Shown: piece by piece, positions 28,767 to 40,354 of the stretch
Position numbering within the stretch: position 1 is the stretch's first letter
Layout: every line of letters begins with the position of its first letter
Origin: JACVRM01 sp963817375
GTDB lineage: Bacteria > Actinomycetota > Thermoleophilia > Gaiellales > Gaiellaceae
Reading direction: 5' to 3'
Length of the DNA stretch: 64,000 nt
Assembly (NCBI GenBank): GCA_963817375.1
Contig: CAWFOB010000004.1
Location: 186,001-250,000, forward strand
The notes under the pieces: generated by a model
Database searches by the model: none
Told to the model about the DNA's origin: nothing
The model's input: the letters and a program-made list of their open reading frames with translations, nothing else
Translations under genes and position numbers: made by a program

Positions 28767-30247
28767 ATGGGCCTGAACGACCGCATCGCCCACGCAGGTT
28801 CGAACGGCGGCGACCCGACCGGCGAGACGATGGTCGTCGAGCCGCCCGCGGCCACGCCGCCACCGGCCGCCCCGCCGACGCCCCCGCAGGCGGCGCCGTC
28901 ACCGCCGGCGCGGGGTGCCGACCCGTACGCCGATCTCAAGTCCCGGGTCCACGGCGCCTGCATCGCCAAGCTCGGCACCGAGCTGCTCCTGCACGACGAC
29001 GCGAACGACGACCTCACCGACCGCGTGCTCGAGGTCGTCGCCAGCGAGCTCGCGCTCGACCGGACTCCGCTCAGCCGCGAGGAGCGCGAGCAGATCCAGC
29101 GCGAGATCGCCGACGACATCCTCGGCTACGGCCCGCTCGAGCCGTTCCTTCGCGACGACTCGGTCAGCGAGGTCATGGTCAACGGCGCGGCCAGCATCTA
29201 CGTCGAGCGCGACGGCAAGATCGAGCGCACGCCGTCGACGTTCCTCGACGACAAGCACGTCCTGCGGATCATCGACCGCATCGTCTCGCGCGTCGGCCGG
29301 CGCATCGACGAGAGCTCGCCGCTGGTCGACGCCCGCCTCCCCGACGGCAGCCGCGTCAACGCGATCATCCCGCCGCTGTCGCTGAACGGGCCGTCGCTGA
29401 CCATCCGCAAGTTCGCACGCGACCCGTTCACGATCGACGACCTGGTCGCGATCGGAACGCTCTCGCCGAAAGCGGGCGTGCTCCTGACCGCTGCGTCCAG
29501 CGGGAAGCTGAACATCCTCATCTCCGGCGGTACCGGCACCGGCAAGACGACGCTGCTGAACGCGCTGTCGGCCTTCATGCCCGGCGACGAGCGGATCGTG
29601 ACGATCGAGGACGCCGCCGAGCTCCAGCTCCAGCAGGAGCACGTCGTCCGGCTGGAGACGCGCCCGCCGAACATCGAGGGCAGCGGCGAGATCACGATCC
29701 GCGACCTCGTCCGCAACGCCCTGCGCATGCGGCCCGACCGGATCATCGTCGGCGAGGTCCGCGGCGCCGAGACGCTGGACATGCTCCAGGCGATGAACAC
29801 GGGCCACGACGGCTCGCTGACGACCATCCACGCCAACTCCCCGCGCGACGCGCTCGCCCGGCTCGAGATGCTCGTGCTGATGGCCGGCGTCGACCTGCCG
29901 CTGCGCGCCATCCGCGAGCAGATCGCCGGCGCGTTCGACGTCCTCGTCCACCTCACCCGCCTCGTCGACGGCTCGCGGCGCATCAGCCACGTCACCGAGG
30001 TGATCGGCACGGAGTCCGACGTGGTCACGCTGCAGGACGTGTTCATCGGCCCGTACGCCCGACGGAGGGCGACGGCTCCATGGCCACGCTGCTCGGGCCG
30101 CTCGAGTCCACCGGCCTCAAGCCGCAGTTCCTGCGCAAGCTCGGCGTCAGCGGTGTGTCGCTGCCGACCGAGTTCTTCCACACCGTCGAGGACGAGCACT
30201 TCCCCTCGGCGTTCTCGACGCGCCGGAACGGATGGGAGTCGGCGTGA
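28767..30247 (+). CDS. Tad secretion ATPase TadA/CpaF (one frameshift near its end)
   Basis: Hexameric GspE/VirB11-type motor of the Flp pilus. A Pro-rich N-terminal tail (about residues 20-50) is followed by the CpaF domain ILGYGPLEPFLRDDSVSEVM, Walker A ISGGTGTGKTTLLNALSA near residue 253, the Asp box TIEDAAELQL, Walker B RPDRIIVGEVRGAETLDMLQ and the His box TGHDGSLTTIHANSPRDAL. Near 30060 one base seems to be missing from a C run; correcting it gives a tail EGDGSMATLLGPLESTGL ... ending RRNGWESA at 30247. The end overlaps the GTG of the next gene. Confidence 0.92.
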
Positions 30248-32122
30248 ACAGGCGCCAGCTCATGCTGGCGGCGGCGGCGCTCGCGCTGCTCGCCTTTCCG
30301 CGCGGCGCGTTCGCAGGCCCGGTCGACCTCAAGCGCGTCGACGTGCACGGCTACCCGACCGTGCGGGCCGTCGTCGTCACCGGCACGCCGGCCGCGAAGG
30401 CGCCCGTCGTCCGCGAGAACGGGCGCCTTGTCTCGGGGCTCCAGGCCGAGAACCTCGGCAAGAACCGCAGCGTCGTCCTGGCGATCGACCGGTCGCAGTC
30501 CATGGCCGGGCAGCCGCTCTCCGACGCGATCGCGGCCGCGCGCGCCTTCATCGCGACCAAGAACCCCGACGACCGCATCGAGGTCGTCGGTTTCGGATCC
30601 ACCGCAGTCGCCCTCACCGGTTTTTCCTCCGCGTCCATCGACGCCGACAGCGCGCTTCGCTCGCTTACCGTCGACCCCAAAGAGGGGACGGCGCTCTACG
30701 ACGGGATTCGCATCTCGTCGCAGGCCCTCCGCTCGGAGCCGGCGGGCGCCCGGGTCATCATCGTGTTGACCGACGGGCGCGATGCGGCGAGCAAGGCCAC
30801 GCTGGCGCGGGCGGTGGCGGCCGCCCGCGCGGCGCGGGCAACGGTGTACCCGATCGGGATCGAGAGCGACCAGTTCTCGCCCGGGCCGCTCCACCGGCTG
30901 GCCTCCGAGACGGGCGGCTCGTACCGCAGCGTCGCCTCGACCGGGAAGCTCGGCGCGATGTATGCGCAGATCGCGCGCGGAGCTCCGGCTCACGTGGCGC
31001 ATCCAGTACGTCACGGCTGCAAGGCCCGGCGACCGCGTGCGGCTCCGGGCGACCGTGCCCGGCCAGGGCACGGCGGCCGGCGCAATCCGCATGCCGGCCG
31101 AGAGAGGCGCCGCCGCGTCCGCCGGCGACTCGTTCCTGCCGAACCTGGCCCTGCGGAGCATCTGGGCGCAGCTGCTCTTCGCGCTCCTTGTCGGCCTGCT
31201 CATTCTGCTGGCCGTCCGCATGGTGCTCTCTCGGCCGAAGGGGGCCTGGGCGAACGAGCGCGTGGCCCCGCACGTCGAGACGGCCGGCAGTGAGCCGCAG
31301 CAGAAGTCGCCGCGGCAGCGGTCCCGCTCGCTGGCCGGGCTTTACCGCGTCACCGAGGAGAAGCTCGGCGACGGCGAGACCTGGCACCGGCTCGACCACC
31401 TGCTCGAGCGCGCCGACCTGCCGCTCAGGACCGCCGAGCTCGCCTGGCTGTCCGTCGCGTGCGGCCTGATCGTGGGGATCCTCCTGGGGATCGTCGGCCT
31501 GCCCGTCTGGGTCGCGGTGCTCGGCTTCGCCGGCGGCGCGGCCGCCCCGGTGACGTTCGCGTGGCACAAGGCGCGCAAGCGGATCCAGGCGTTCGAAGCG
31601 CAGCTGCCGGACGTCCTGATCACGCTGGCGGCGTCGCTCCGCGCCGGCCACGGCCTCCGCCAGGCCATCCGCGCGGTCGTCGAGGAGGGCCACGAGCCCG
31701 CGCGCAAGGAGTTCGGGCGCGTGGTCACCGAGGCGAGCCTCGGCCGGCCGATGGAGGAGGCGCTCGGCGACATGGCGCGCCGCCTCGACTCGGAGGACTT
31801 CGACTACGTCGTCACCGCGGTGACCGTCCAGCGGCAGGTCGGCGGCGCGCTCGCCGGGCTGCTCGACATGGTCGCCGACACGGTGCGCAGCCGCCAGCAG
31901 TTCCACCGCAAGGTGCGCAGCCTGACCGCGATGGGCCGCATGTCGGCGCTGATCCTGATCGCGCTGCCATTCATCCTCGCGGTCGCGCTCACCCTGGTGA
32001 ACCCGGGCTACATGAAGCCGCTCTACAGCACGTCGGTTGGCCACACGCTGATCGCGATGGGCCTCGCCGGAATGCTGATCGGCTCGCTCTTCCTCAAGAA
32101 AATCGTCTCGTTCAGGGGGTGA
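30244..32122 (+). CDS. VWA domain fused to TadB-type pilus platform protein (one frameshift)
   Basis: 626 residues as one protein when a single extra G near 30976 is ignored. Signal peptide (LMLAAAALALLAFPRGAFAG), then a von Willebrand A domain at ~75-230 with the MIDAS motif VVLAIDRSQSMAG, conserved Thr in DPKEGTALYDGI and VLTDGRDAAS. After a linker comes a membrane helix (IWAQLLFALLVGLLILLAV, near 305), further helices near 400-440, and the T2SSF domain ITLAASLRAGHGLRQAIRAV near 455, ending with two helices (ALILIALPFILAVALTLV; LIAMGLAGMLIGSLFL). TadB alone normally lacks the VWA part. If the shift is real, the gene is split into a VWA protein and TadB. Confidence 0.82.
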
Positions 32123-32126
32123 TGAC

Positions 32127-33032
32127 GTGCTGCTCTTGATCCTCGCCATCTCGTGCTTCGTGGCCGCCGTGCTGATGGTCGGCGAAGTTGCAGCCGAGCC
32201 GGGCCGCGAGCGCATGCGCTCGATCCGGCTGGCGGCCGGCTACGGCAGGCGCGTCTACAACGACACGCTGACCCCGGAGAGCTTCCGTGGGCGCGTCGTG
32301 CTCCCGCTGCGCCAGCGGCTCGGCGGGCTCGTCCTGCGGCTCAGCCCGAAGACGACCGTCGCGGTCGTCGGCACGCGGCTCCAGCGCGCGGGCCTGACGC
32401 GCCGCTTCACGCCGTACGGCTTCCTCGCCACCAAGGCGGTCTCCGCGGTCGTCGGCCTGGTCTGCGGCGGCCTCCTCGGCGCAGCCGGCCCGGGCGGGAC
32501 GGCGGCGCTGTTCTTCGCCGTCGGCGGCGCAGCGCTCGGGTACCTGCTCCCGGACACGTACGTGACGATGAAGACGCGCTCGCGGCGCGACCGGATCGCG
32601 GCCGACCTGCCGAACGCGCTCGACCTGCTCGCCGTGAGCGTCGAGGCCGGGCTCGGCTTCGACGCTGCCGTCGCGCGGCTCACCGAGCGCACCGAAGGCC
32701 CACTCACCGAGGAGCTCCAGCTGATGCTCCAGGAGATGCGGATCGGCGAGAGCCGCGAGAACGCGCTCAAGAAGCTCGCGCAGCGGACCGACGTGGCCGT
32801 CGTCTCGGGCTTCGTACGCGCGATGGTGCAGGCCGACCAGCTCGGGATGTCGATCGGGCGGATCCTCCGCGTCCAGGCAACCGACGCTCGCCTGAAGCGC
32901 CAGGCGGCCGCCGAGGAACGGGCCATGAAGGCGCCCGTGAAGATGCTCATCCCGACGGTGCTCTTTATCTTCCCGTCGATGTTCCTCGTCATCCTCGGGC
33001 CGGCGTTCATCAACCTCTTCAAGCTCTTCTAG
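32127..33032 (+). CDS. Tad pilus platform protein TadC
   Basis: 301-residue membrane protein of the T2SSF family. N-terminal helix (LLLILAISCFVAAVLMVGEV), central helices (FLATKAVSAVVGLVCGGLLG; GTAALFFAVGGAALGYLLP), the T2SSF core LPNALDLLAVSVEAGLGFDA with RIGESRENALKKLAQRTDV, and a final helix IPTVLFIFPSMFLVILGPAF. It pairs with TadB to form the inner-membrane platform. It starts four bases after the VWA-TadB stop. No frame damage. Confidence 0.92.
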   Translation: MLLLILAISCFVAAVLMVGEVAAEPGRERMRSIRLAAGYGRRVYNDTLTPESFRGRVVLPLRQRLGGLVLRLSPKTTVAVVGTRLQRAGLTRRFTPYGFLATKAVSAVVGLVCGGLLGAAGPGGTAALFFAVGGAALGYLLPDTYVTMKTRSRRDRIAADLPNALDLLAVSVEAGLGFDAAVARLTERTEGPLTEELQLMLQEMRIGESRENALKKLAQRTDVAVVSGFVRAMVQADQLGMSIGRILRVQATDARLKRQAAAEERAMKAPVKMLIPTVLFIFPSMFLVILGPAFINLFKLF

Positions 33033-33035
33033 GCC

Positions 33036-34250
33036 GTGCGGCGCCGCCTGGACACCCGCGACGAATCGGGCCAGGTGCTCGTGCTGTTCGCGATCTCGCT
33101 GGTCGTGTTGATCGGCTTTGTCGGCCTCGTCATCGACGTCGGCCACGCGTACTTCGTGCAACGGACGCTGCAGGCGGACGCCGACGCCGCAGCGACGGCC
33201 GGGGCGAACGAGCTGCCGAGCGCGGCCAACGCCGTGGCGACGGCGCAGGCCTACAGCGGCAGCCCGGACGGCAAGAACGTGCGCGACAACATTCCCGGCG
33301 TCGCGACGACGACAACGACAAAGTGCCTGGCACAGGCGCCGTGCAACCCGGTCAACGCGGTGGTCGTCAAGGAGCACACGGACGTGTCGACGTTCTTCGC
33401 GCGGGTCGTCGGCGTCGACTCGATCGGCGTGACCGCGAGCGCGACGGCGTGCTCGCCGTGCGAGACCCGCCCGCTCGACATCATGCTCGTGCTCGACCGG
33501 ACGGGGTCGATGTGCTGGGACCACTACGGCCATCCCGATCCTGCATGCACGGACCTCGAGAACGCGCGCGAGGGGATGAAGACGTTCCTGCAGTTCATGG
33601 ACCCATCGGCCGTGCGCGTCGGACTCGCCGTCCTGCCCCCGGCAGTGAGCATGGCCGACCGCTGCAGCAAGCCGCCGGACCTGTCGAGCTACGACGACGG
33701 CTCGGCGCCCTACGTGATCAGCCCGATGTCGACCGACTACGCGAAGGACGGGGCGCTCGACCCGTCGTCAGACCTCGTCTCGACGATCGACTGCGTCGTC
33801 GGCGGCGGCGGCACCTCGTACGCGACCGCGCTCGAGGCCGCACAGGCGGAGCTCGACGCGCATGGCCGGCCGAACGTCCAGGACGTGATCGTGTTCCTGT
33901 CCGACGGCGCCGCAAACTACGGGCCCTCCTACTACGGCGACACGTCGCCCTACCGGGTGCAGCCGTGCCACCAGGGCATTGCCTCCGCGAATGAGGTCAA
34001 GTCGCGCGGGACGCTGATCTACTCGATCGGGTACGACCTGGACGCGCTCGACGGCGGCGCGAACACGTGCGAGGACTCGTGGGGCAACCTGGAGACGCCG
34101 TCGATCTCTGCGTACGACGCGCTGAGCGCGATCGCGACCAGCCCGGACACCTTCTACAACAAGCCCGGCCCCGGCGAGCTGAAGACGATCTTCACGCAGA
34201 TCGCCTCCGACGTGACCGGCACGAGGCTCGTCGATGACAGCGAGTCCTAG
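33036..34250 (+). CDS. TadG-like protein with von Willebrand A domain
   Basis: 404 residues. N-terminal TadE/G-like segment DESGQVLVLFAISLVVLIGF with membrane helix, then the TadG core DVGHAYFVQRTLQADADAAA. From about residue 148 a VWA domain begins: PLDIMLVLDRTGSMCWD (MIDAS DxTGS variant), ending with VIVFLSDGAANYG. Many cysteines (CETRP, CTDLE, CSKPPD, CVVGG, CQG/CHQG, CEDSW) suggest disulfide bonding outside the cell. Likely a tip or adhesive component of the Tad pilus. GTG start four bases after tadC; the end overlaps the DUF192 gene. Confidence 0.88.
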   Translation: MRRRLDTRDESGQVLVLFAISLVVLIGFVGLVIDVGHAYFVQRTLQADADAAATAGANELPSAANAVATAQAYSGSPDGKNVRDNIPGVATTTTTKCLAQAPCNPVNAVVVKEHTDVSTFFARVVGVDSIGVTASATACSPCETRPLDIMLVLDRTGSMCWDHYGHPDPACTDLENAREGMKTFLQFMDPSAVRVGLAVLPPAVSMADRCSKPPDLSSYDDGSAPYVISPMSTDYAKDGALDPSSDLVSTIDCVVGGGGTSYATALEAAQAELDAHGRPNVQDVIVFLSDGAANYGPSYYGDTSPYRVQPCHQGIASANEVKSRGTLIYSIGYDLDALDGGANTCEDSWGNLETPSISAYDALSAIATSPDTFYNKPGPGELKTIFTQIASDVTGTRLVDDSES

Positions 34251-34623
34251 CGCCGTCGCGCCGGCCTGGATCGGCGCCGTGACCTTGCGCCGGCCCGATG
34301 GCACCGTCGTGTGCGGGCGGTGCGTCGTCGCCTCGTCACCGTGGCGGCGCATGCGCGGGCTGCTCGGGCGGCGCGAGCTCGGGACGGGCGAGGGGATCCT
34401 GCTGCGGCCCGCGTCGGCGATCCACTGCTGGTTCATGCGCTTCGCGATCGACGCGGTGTTCCTCGACGAGGACCTGGTCGTGCTGAAGGTCGCGCCGGAC
34501 GTCAGGCCGTGGCGGATGCGCAGCCACCGCGGCGCGAAGGCGGTGCTCGAGGTCGGCGCCGGCGAGGCCGCGCGGCGCGGCGTCGAGGTCGGCGACCGAC
34601 TCGCGGCCGAGCCGCTCGCGTAG
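34234..34623 (+). CDS. DUF192 family protein
   Basis: 129 residues. The family pattern is clear: ASSPWRRMRGLLGRRELGTG, then ILLRPASAIHCWFMRFAIDA (His/Trp-Phe-Met core) and VFLDEDLVVLKVAPDVRPWR, ending in VLEVGAGEAARRGVEVGDRL. DUF192 proteins often follow pilus or secretion genes, and their biochemical role is not settled. The ATG lies inside the end of the TadG gene (17-base overlap), so it belongs to the pilus transcript. There is no signal peptide here, unlike many relatives. Confidence 0.88.
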   Translation: MTASPSAVAPAWIGAVTLRRPDGTVVCGRCVVASSPWRRMRGLLGRRELGTGEGILLRPASAIHCWFMRFAIDAVFLDEDLVVLKVAPDVRPWRMRSHRGAKAVLEVGAGEAARRGVEVGDRLAAEPLA

Positions 34624-34715
34624 CCGGACCGCGTCGTCGGCTGCGCCGGCGACCACGGATGCGAGCTTGTCGTGAAGCGCAGCGAGGCCGTGCCGAGGTG
34701 GCCGAGCGGTTTGCG

Positions 34716-35957
<1,242 letters not shown>

Positions 35958-36036
35958 GGCCTACGGTTTCTCTCGTGGGAAAGCCCGCTCACGCTAACGC
36001 AGCCGCCCCACCGATGCGGCACGACGGATCGCGAGC

Positions 36037-37755
36037 GTGCTGCTCGAGGGCTTTGACCGCCACTACCGCCTCTTCCGCACCGCGAGCGCCCGCGCCAAGG
36101 AAGCCTTCGAGGCCGGCGCGTGGGCGGAGCAGCAGCACGCCGTCCAGGAGCGGATCCGCTTCTACGACGACCGGGTCCGCGAGTACGTCGAGCGCCTGCG
36201 CGCGGACTTCGACGTCGACAACCTGAGCGACGAGACGTGGCGCGACGCGAAGCTCTCCTATATCGGCCTGCTCGTCGAGCACAGCCAGCCCGAGCTCGCC
36301 GAGACGTTCTTCAACTCGGTCGTCACGCGGATCATGCGGCGCACCTACTACGAGAACGACCTCATGTTCGTGCGTGCGGCCATCTCGACGGAGCACATCG
36401 AGTCCGACCCGCCGATCTACCGGAGCTACTACCCGCTCGAAGGCGGTGAGCGGGCGTCGTTCGTCGAGCTGTTCCGCGACTTCGGCTGGAGTCGCCCGTT
36501 CGCGGACCTCCATCGCGACGTCGACCGCGTGCTGACCGCCTTTGTGGGACGGCCCGGCGGCCCGTGGACGCACCACGAGCCGAACTACCAGATCCAGGTG
36601 CTGGGCTCGGCCTTCTACCGCAACAAGGCTGCATACGTGCTCGGCAAGGTCGTCAACGGGCACGACGTCGTGCCGTTCGTCGTGCCCGTGCTGCACGGAG
36701 AGGACGGCCTCGAGCTCGACGCGGTGCTGCTCGACCCGCTGCAGATCAACATCCTGTTCTCGCTCTCGCGCGCGTACTTCATGGTGGACATGGAGGTGCC
36801 GTCCGGCTACGTGGCGTTCCTGCGCTCGATGGCGCCGCGGCGCGCCCCGTCCGAGCTCTACACGCTCCTCGGCCTCGCGAAGCAGGGGAAGACGCTCTTC
36901 GTCCGCGAGCTGTTCGAGCACCTGCGCCACTCCCGCGACCAGTTCGTCGAGGCGGCCGGCATCCGCGGCCAGGTGATGCTCGTCTTCACGCTGCCGTCGT
37001 TCCCGTACGTGTTCAAGATCATCCGCGACCGGTTCGGCGGCGCGAAGGACATGGACCGGGCGACCGTCCGCTCGAAGTTCGAGCTGGTCAAGAACGTCGA
37101 CCGCGTCGGCCGGCTCGCCGACACGCTCGAGTTCGTCGACCTTGCGCTGCCGGGCGAGCGCTTCTCGGCCGAGCTGCTCGAGCAGCTCCGCGAGCTGACG
37201 CCCTCGATGATCTCCGAGGGCGACCCGTTCGTGATCCACCATTGCTACGTCGAGCGGCGCATGGTGCCGCTGAACCTCTACCTCGACCGCTCGTCGCCGG
37301 AGGAGCTCGAGGCGGCGGTGGCCGACTACGGCAACGCGATCCGCGATCTCGCCTGCGCCAACATCTTCCCGGGCGACATGCTCTGGCGGAACTTCGGGGT
37401 GACGAGCTACGGGCGCGTCGTCTTCTACGACTACGACGAGCTGGAATACCTGTCCGACGTCACCTTCCGACGCATCCCGGAAGCCCCGGACATCGAATCG
37501 GAGCTCTCGGCCGAGCCGTGGTACGGCGTCGAGCGCAACGACGTCTTCCCGGAGGAGTTCGGGACGTTCCTGCTCGGGGACCCCCGGCTGCGCGAGCTGT
37601 TCCTCCGTCACCATGCCGACCTGCTCGAGCCCGAGTTCTGGCAGTCCGCCCAGCGCCGGAACGAGCGTGGCGAGCTGATGGACTTCTTCCCGTATCCCGA
37701 GTCGCTCCGCTTCGGATCCGGCCCGGGACGGCGCGGCGAGATCGCCGGCGCGTAG
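36037..37755 (+). CDS. aceK: Isocitrate dehydrogenase kinase/phosphatase AceK
   Basis: Bifunctional enzyme that phosphorylates and dephosphorylates Icd to steer isocitrate between the TCA cycle and the glyoxylate shunt. 572 residues, close to E. coli AceK (578), with similar stretches along the length: LLEGFDRHYRLFRTASARAK, TRIMRRTYYENDLMFVRAA, LHGEDGLELDAVLLDPLQIN, LYTLLGLAKQGKTLFVRELF, LVKNVDRVGRLADTLEF and ANIFPGDMLWRNFGVTSYGR (kinase catalytic region), then VFYDYDELEYLSD. The GTG start may miss a few residues: the frame is open to 35998 with family-like RRIAS but no start codon. AceK is mainly proteobacterial, so lateral transfer is likely. No aceA/aceB in the window. Confidence 0.93.
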   Translation: MLLEGFDRHYRLFRTASARAKEAFEAGAWAEQQHAVQERIRFYDDRVREYVERLRADFDVDNLSDETWRDAKLSYIGLLVEHSQPELAETFFNSVVTRIMRRTYYENDLMFVRAAISTEHIESDPPIYRSYYPLEGGERASFVELFRDFGWSRPFADLHRDVDRVLTAFVGRPGGPWTHHEPNYQIQVLGSAFYRNKAAYVLGKVVNGHDVVPFVVPVLHGEDGLELDAVLLDPLQINILFSLSRAYFMVDMEVPSGYVAFLRSMAPRRAPSELYTLLGLAKQGKTLFVRELFEHLRHSRDQFVEAAGIRGQVMLVFTLPSFPYVFKIIRDRFGGAKDMDRATVRSKFELVKNVDRVGRLADTLEFVDLALPGERFSAELLEQLRELTPSMISEGDPFVIHHCYVERRMVPLNLYLDRSSPEELEAAVADYGNAIRDLACANIFPGDMLWRNFGVTSYGRVVFYDYDELEYLSDVTFRRIPEAPDIESELSAEPWYGVERNDVFPEEFGTFLLGDPRLRELFLRHHADLLEPEFWQSAQRRNERGELMDFFPYPESLRFGSGPGRRGEIAGA

Positions 37756-37768
37756 CAGCCGGTCGGCG

Positions 37769-38287
37769 TCAGACGCGGATCGTGAATCTCGCGACGGCCG
37801 TGACCTTGCCCGCGCTGACGACCAGCGCGTAGGTTCCCGATCCGCTCGGGTTGCCGAGCCCGGCGGTGCGGCTCACGGCGATCCTGGCGGGGCCGAAGAC
37901 GATCGACAGGCAGGTCATCCCGCGCCGGCGCGGGAGCACGATCCTCAGCGTGTGCTCGAGGACGTCGACGCGCGCCGCCCGGACGCCGCCGACGGAGACA
38001 GCTGCCGGCGGGATCGACGCCGGCACGCGTTCCTGTGCCGGCAGGCGCAGCGAGACCATGCGGGCGGGAACGCGCCCGCACTGCAGCTCCGTCCGGAGCG
38101 TGATCGCCAGCGCTACCGGACTTACTCCCGCCCGGTTGCTCGAGAGACTGACCGTCGCAGAGTCCGTCGCGCGCGCCGCCGCCGCGCCCACCCAGAGCGC
38201 GAGCGCCAGGCCGCTTCCGAGCGCGGCCAGCGCTGTCACCGCCTGCGGTCTCGGTCGAGCGTGGAGTCGCACCTTGCACGGCAGCAT
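37769..38287 (-). CDS. Secreted protein of unknown function
   Basis: 172 residues. A basic N terminus (KVRLHARPRPQ) and hydrophobic stretch (ALAALGSGLALALWVGAAAA) form a signal peptide or anchor. The rest is beta-rich (ATVSLSSNRAGVSPVALAIT; SGTYALVVSAGKVTAVARFT), suggestive of an Ig-like fold, with two Cys that may form a disulfide. No family recognised. It converges with aceK, 13 bases between stops, and is divergent from the S53 peptidase gene. Confidence 0.6.
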   Translation of the reverse strand: MLPCKVRLHARPRPQAVTALAALGSGLALALWVGAAAARATDSATVSLSSNRAGVSPVALAITLRTELQCGRVPARMVSLRLPAQERVPASIPPAAVSVGGVRAARVDVLEHTLRIVLPRRRGMTCLSIVFGPARIAVSRTAGLGNPSGSGTYALVVSAGKVTAVARFTIRV

Positions 38288-38350
38288 GATCTGCGCGAGG
38301 ATCCTTGCGCAACCGGATTCTGCCGGTTGCGAAGAGAAAGAGGGAGGGAG

Positions 38351-40330
38351 ATGGGAACGCGTTTGCTCCTCCCGATCGCGCTCGCGATCGGGCTCATTGT
38401 CATGTGCTCTGCAACGGCCGCCACGGCGGCGGGCGGCGGGCAGTCGTCGCAGTCGCGCACCGTCCTGCAGGGCAGCAAGCCGTCCTGGACGGCTGTCGCA
38501 ACGCGGATCGCAACCGTGGCTGCCGGCAAGCCGGTGCGGGCCAGGGTATGGCTTGCCCCGAGGAACGCTGCGCAGCTCGACGCACTCGCGCAGGCGGTCA
38601 GCGATCCCACCAGCGCGCAGTACGGGCAGTTCATCTCGGACGCCCAGTACAACGCGCAGTTCGCCCCGACCGGCGCACAGGTCTCGGCGGCGATCGACTG
38701 GCTCGCCGGTGCGGGCCTGCAGATCAGCTCGGTCGGACCGGACAACCAGTATCTCGCCGTCGCCGGGTCAGCCGCGTCCATGAACACAGCGTTCGGGACG
38801 CAGCTCGGCACGTACGCCATGAGCGGGAAGCCCGAGCAGGCCCCGACCACGAACCTGTCGGTCCCGAGCACGGTTGCCGACAGCGTCCTCGCGGTCTCGG
38901 GTCTCTCGACGTTCGGGCACAAGGTGAAGCCGGCCGATCTCGGCCCGGAGCCTGCGTTCGTCAACGCGACCCCGTGCTCGAGCTACTACGACCAGCTCGA
39001 TGCGTGGAACCTGCCCAGGTTCGACCACCGGACGCTCCCGTACGCGGTCTGCGGCTACGTTCCGTCGCAGCTGCGCGGTGCATACGGCGAGGACCCCTCG
39101 GGTGGCAGCAGCCTCGGCAGAGGCGCGACGGTCGCGATCACCGACGCGTTCGACTCGCCCAGGCTGAAGCAGGACGCGAACACGTACTCGCAGCGCCACG
39201 GCGACGACAGGTTCGCGCCGTCCCAGTTCCAGGACCGCAGCGCTCCGGAGTCGAGCGACCCGGACGTGATCGACGCCTGCGGCGGCAACGGGTGGTACGG
39301 CGAGCAGCAACTCGACGTCGAGGCTGTCCACGGAATGGCCCCGGGCGCGAACGTCCTCTACTACGGCGCCACGAGCTGCTTCGACGACGATCTCCTGGCC
39401 GAGCTGTCGCAGATCGTGCACGACAACGACGCCTCGATCGTCACCAACTCCTGGGGCGACCCGACGTTCTTCGTCGATCCTTCCTGTCCGCCGCCCGACT
39501 ACATCTGCTCGACGATCGACCAGAACCTGGTCAACGCGTACGAGTCGGTCTTCAAGCACGGCGCCGTCCAGGGGATCGGCTTCTACTTCTCCTCGGGCGA
39601 CGCGGGCGACGATCTGGACGAGTTCGGCGTCAAGCATCCGGAGTTCCCGACCGGTGACCCGTGGGTGACATCGGTGGGCGGCACCTCGCTCGCGGTCGAC
39701 CGCAAGAACCGGCGGAGCTTCGAGACCGGCTGGGGCACCTCGAAGTGGGCGCTGTCGGCCGACTCGAGCTCGTGGGTGCAGACCGTGCCGTTCCTCTACG
39801 GGGCCGGCGGCGGGTTCAGCCAGGTCTTCCCGCAGCCCTGGTACCAGAAGGGCGTCGTTCGCAACAATCCGACGGGCGGCAGGGCCGTTCCGGACATCGG
39901 GATGGTCGGTGATCCCACGACCGGCATGCTCGTCGGCGAGACGCAGGACTTCGACCTGCCGAGCCGCTACGGCCCGGCGGGCATCCACTACGGCGAGTAC
40001 CGCATCGGCGGGACGAGCCTGTCGTCGCCGTTGATGGCCGGAGTCCAGGCGGTCGCGCAGGGACGGTCGCGAATCGGCTTCGCGAACCCGTTGATCTACG
40101 GCCTCCTCTCCCGGGGCGTCTATTACGACGTCACGCCCCAGGGAGACGAGGGGAACGCCCGCGCCGACTTCGTGAACGGCGAGAACGCCGATGACGGCAT
40201 CGCCTACTCCGTCCGCACGTTCGACCAGGACTCGTCGCTGATGACGGGCCGGGGTTGGGACGACGTGACCGGAGTGGGCGCGCCGACGTCGCGCTACTTC
40301 GACCAGTTCGACGGCTGGGGACACCACTAG
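38351..40330 (+). CDS. Secreted S53 (sedolisin/kumamolisin-type) serine-carboxyl peptidase with pro-domain
   Basis: 659-residue acid-active protease. Signal peptide (LLLPIALAIGLIVMCSATAA) is followed by a Pro-kumamolisin activation domain (PVRARVWLAPRNAAQLDALA; TSAQYGQFISDAQYNAQFAP). The catalytic domain shows the Glu/Asp pair in GEQQLDVEAVHGMAPG, the oxyanion Asp in IVTNSWGDPTFF, the nucleophile Ser in YRIGGTSLSSPLMAGVQAVA and the Ca-site Asp region GRGWDDVTGVGAPT near the end. The ATG is chosen for GGGAGGGAG just upstream and the clean signal peptide. Two Cys pairs may be disulfides. A terminator hairpin follows. Likely used to digest external protein. Confidence 0.92.
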   Translation: MGTRLLLPIALAIGLIVMCSATAATAAGGGQSSQSRTVLQGSKPSWTAVATRIATVAAGKPVRARVWLAPRNAAQLDALAQAVSDPTSAQYGQFISDAQYNAQFAPTGAQVSAAIDWLAGAGLQISSVGPDNQYLAVAGSAASMNTAFGTQLGTYAMSGKPEQAPTTNLSVPSTVADSVLAVSGLSTFGHKVKPADLGPEPAFVNATPCSSYYDQLDAWNLPRFDHRTLPYAVCGYVPSQLRGAYGEDPSGGSSLGRGATVAITDAFDSPRLKQDANTYSQRHGDDRFAPSQFQDRSAPESSDPDVIDACGGNGWYGEQQLDVEAVHGMAPGANVLYYGATSCFDDDLLAELSQIVHDNDASIVTNSWGDPTFFVDPSCPPPDYICSTIDQNLVNAYESVFKHGAVQGIGFYFSSGDAGDDLDEFGVKHPEFPTGDPWVTSVGGTSLAVDRKNRRSFETGWGTSKWALSADSSSWVQTVPFLYGAGGGFSQVFPQPWYQKGVVRNNPTGGRAVPDIGMVGDPTTGMLVGETQDFDLPSRYGPAGIHYGEYRIGGTSLSSPLMAGVQAVAQGRSRIGFANPLIYGLLSRGVYYDVTPQGDEGNARADFVNGENADDGIAYSVRTFDQDSSLMTGRGWDDVTGVGAPTSRYFDQFDGWGHH

Positions 40331-40354
40331 CCCGGCCCAGGCATGGCGCAGGAG

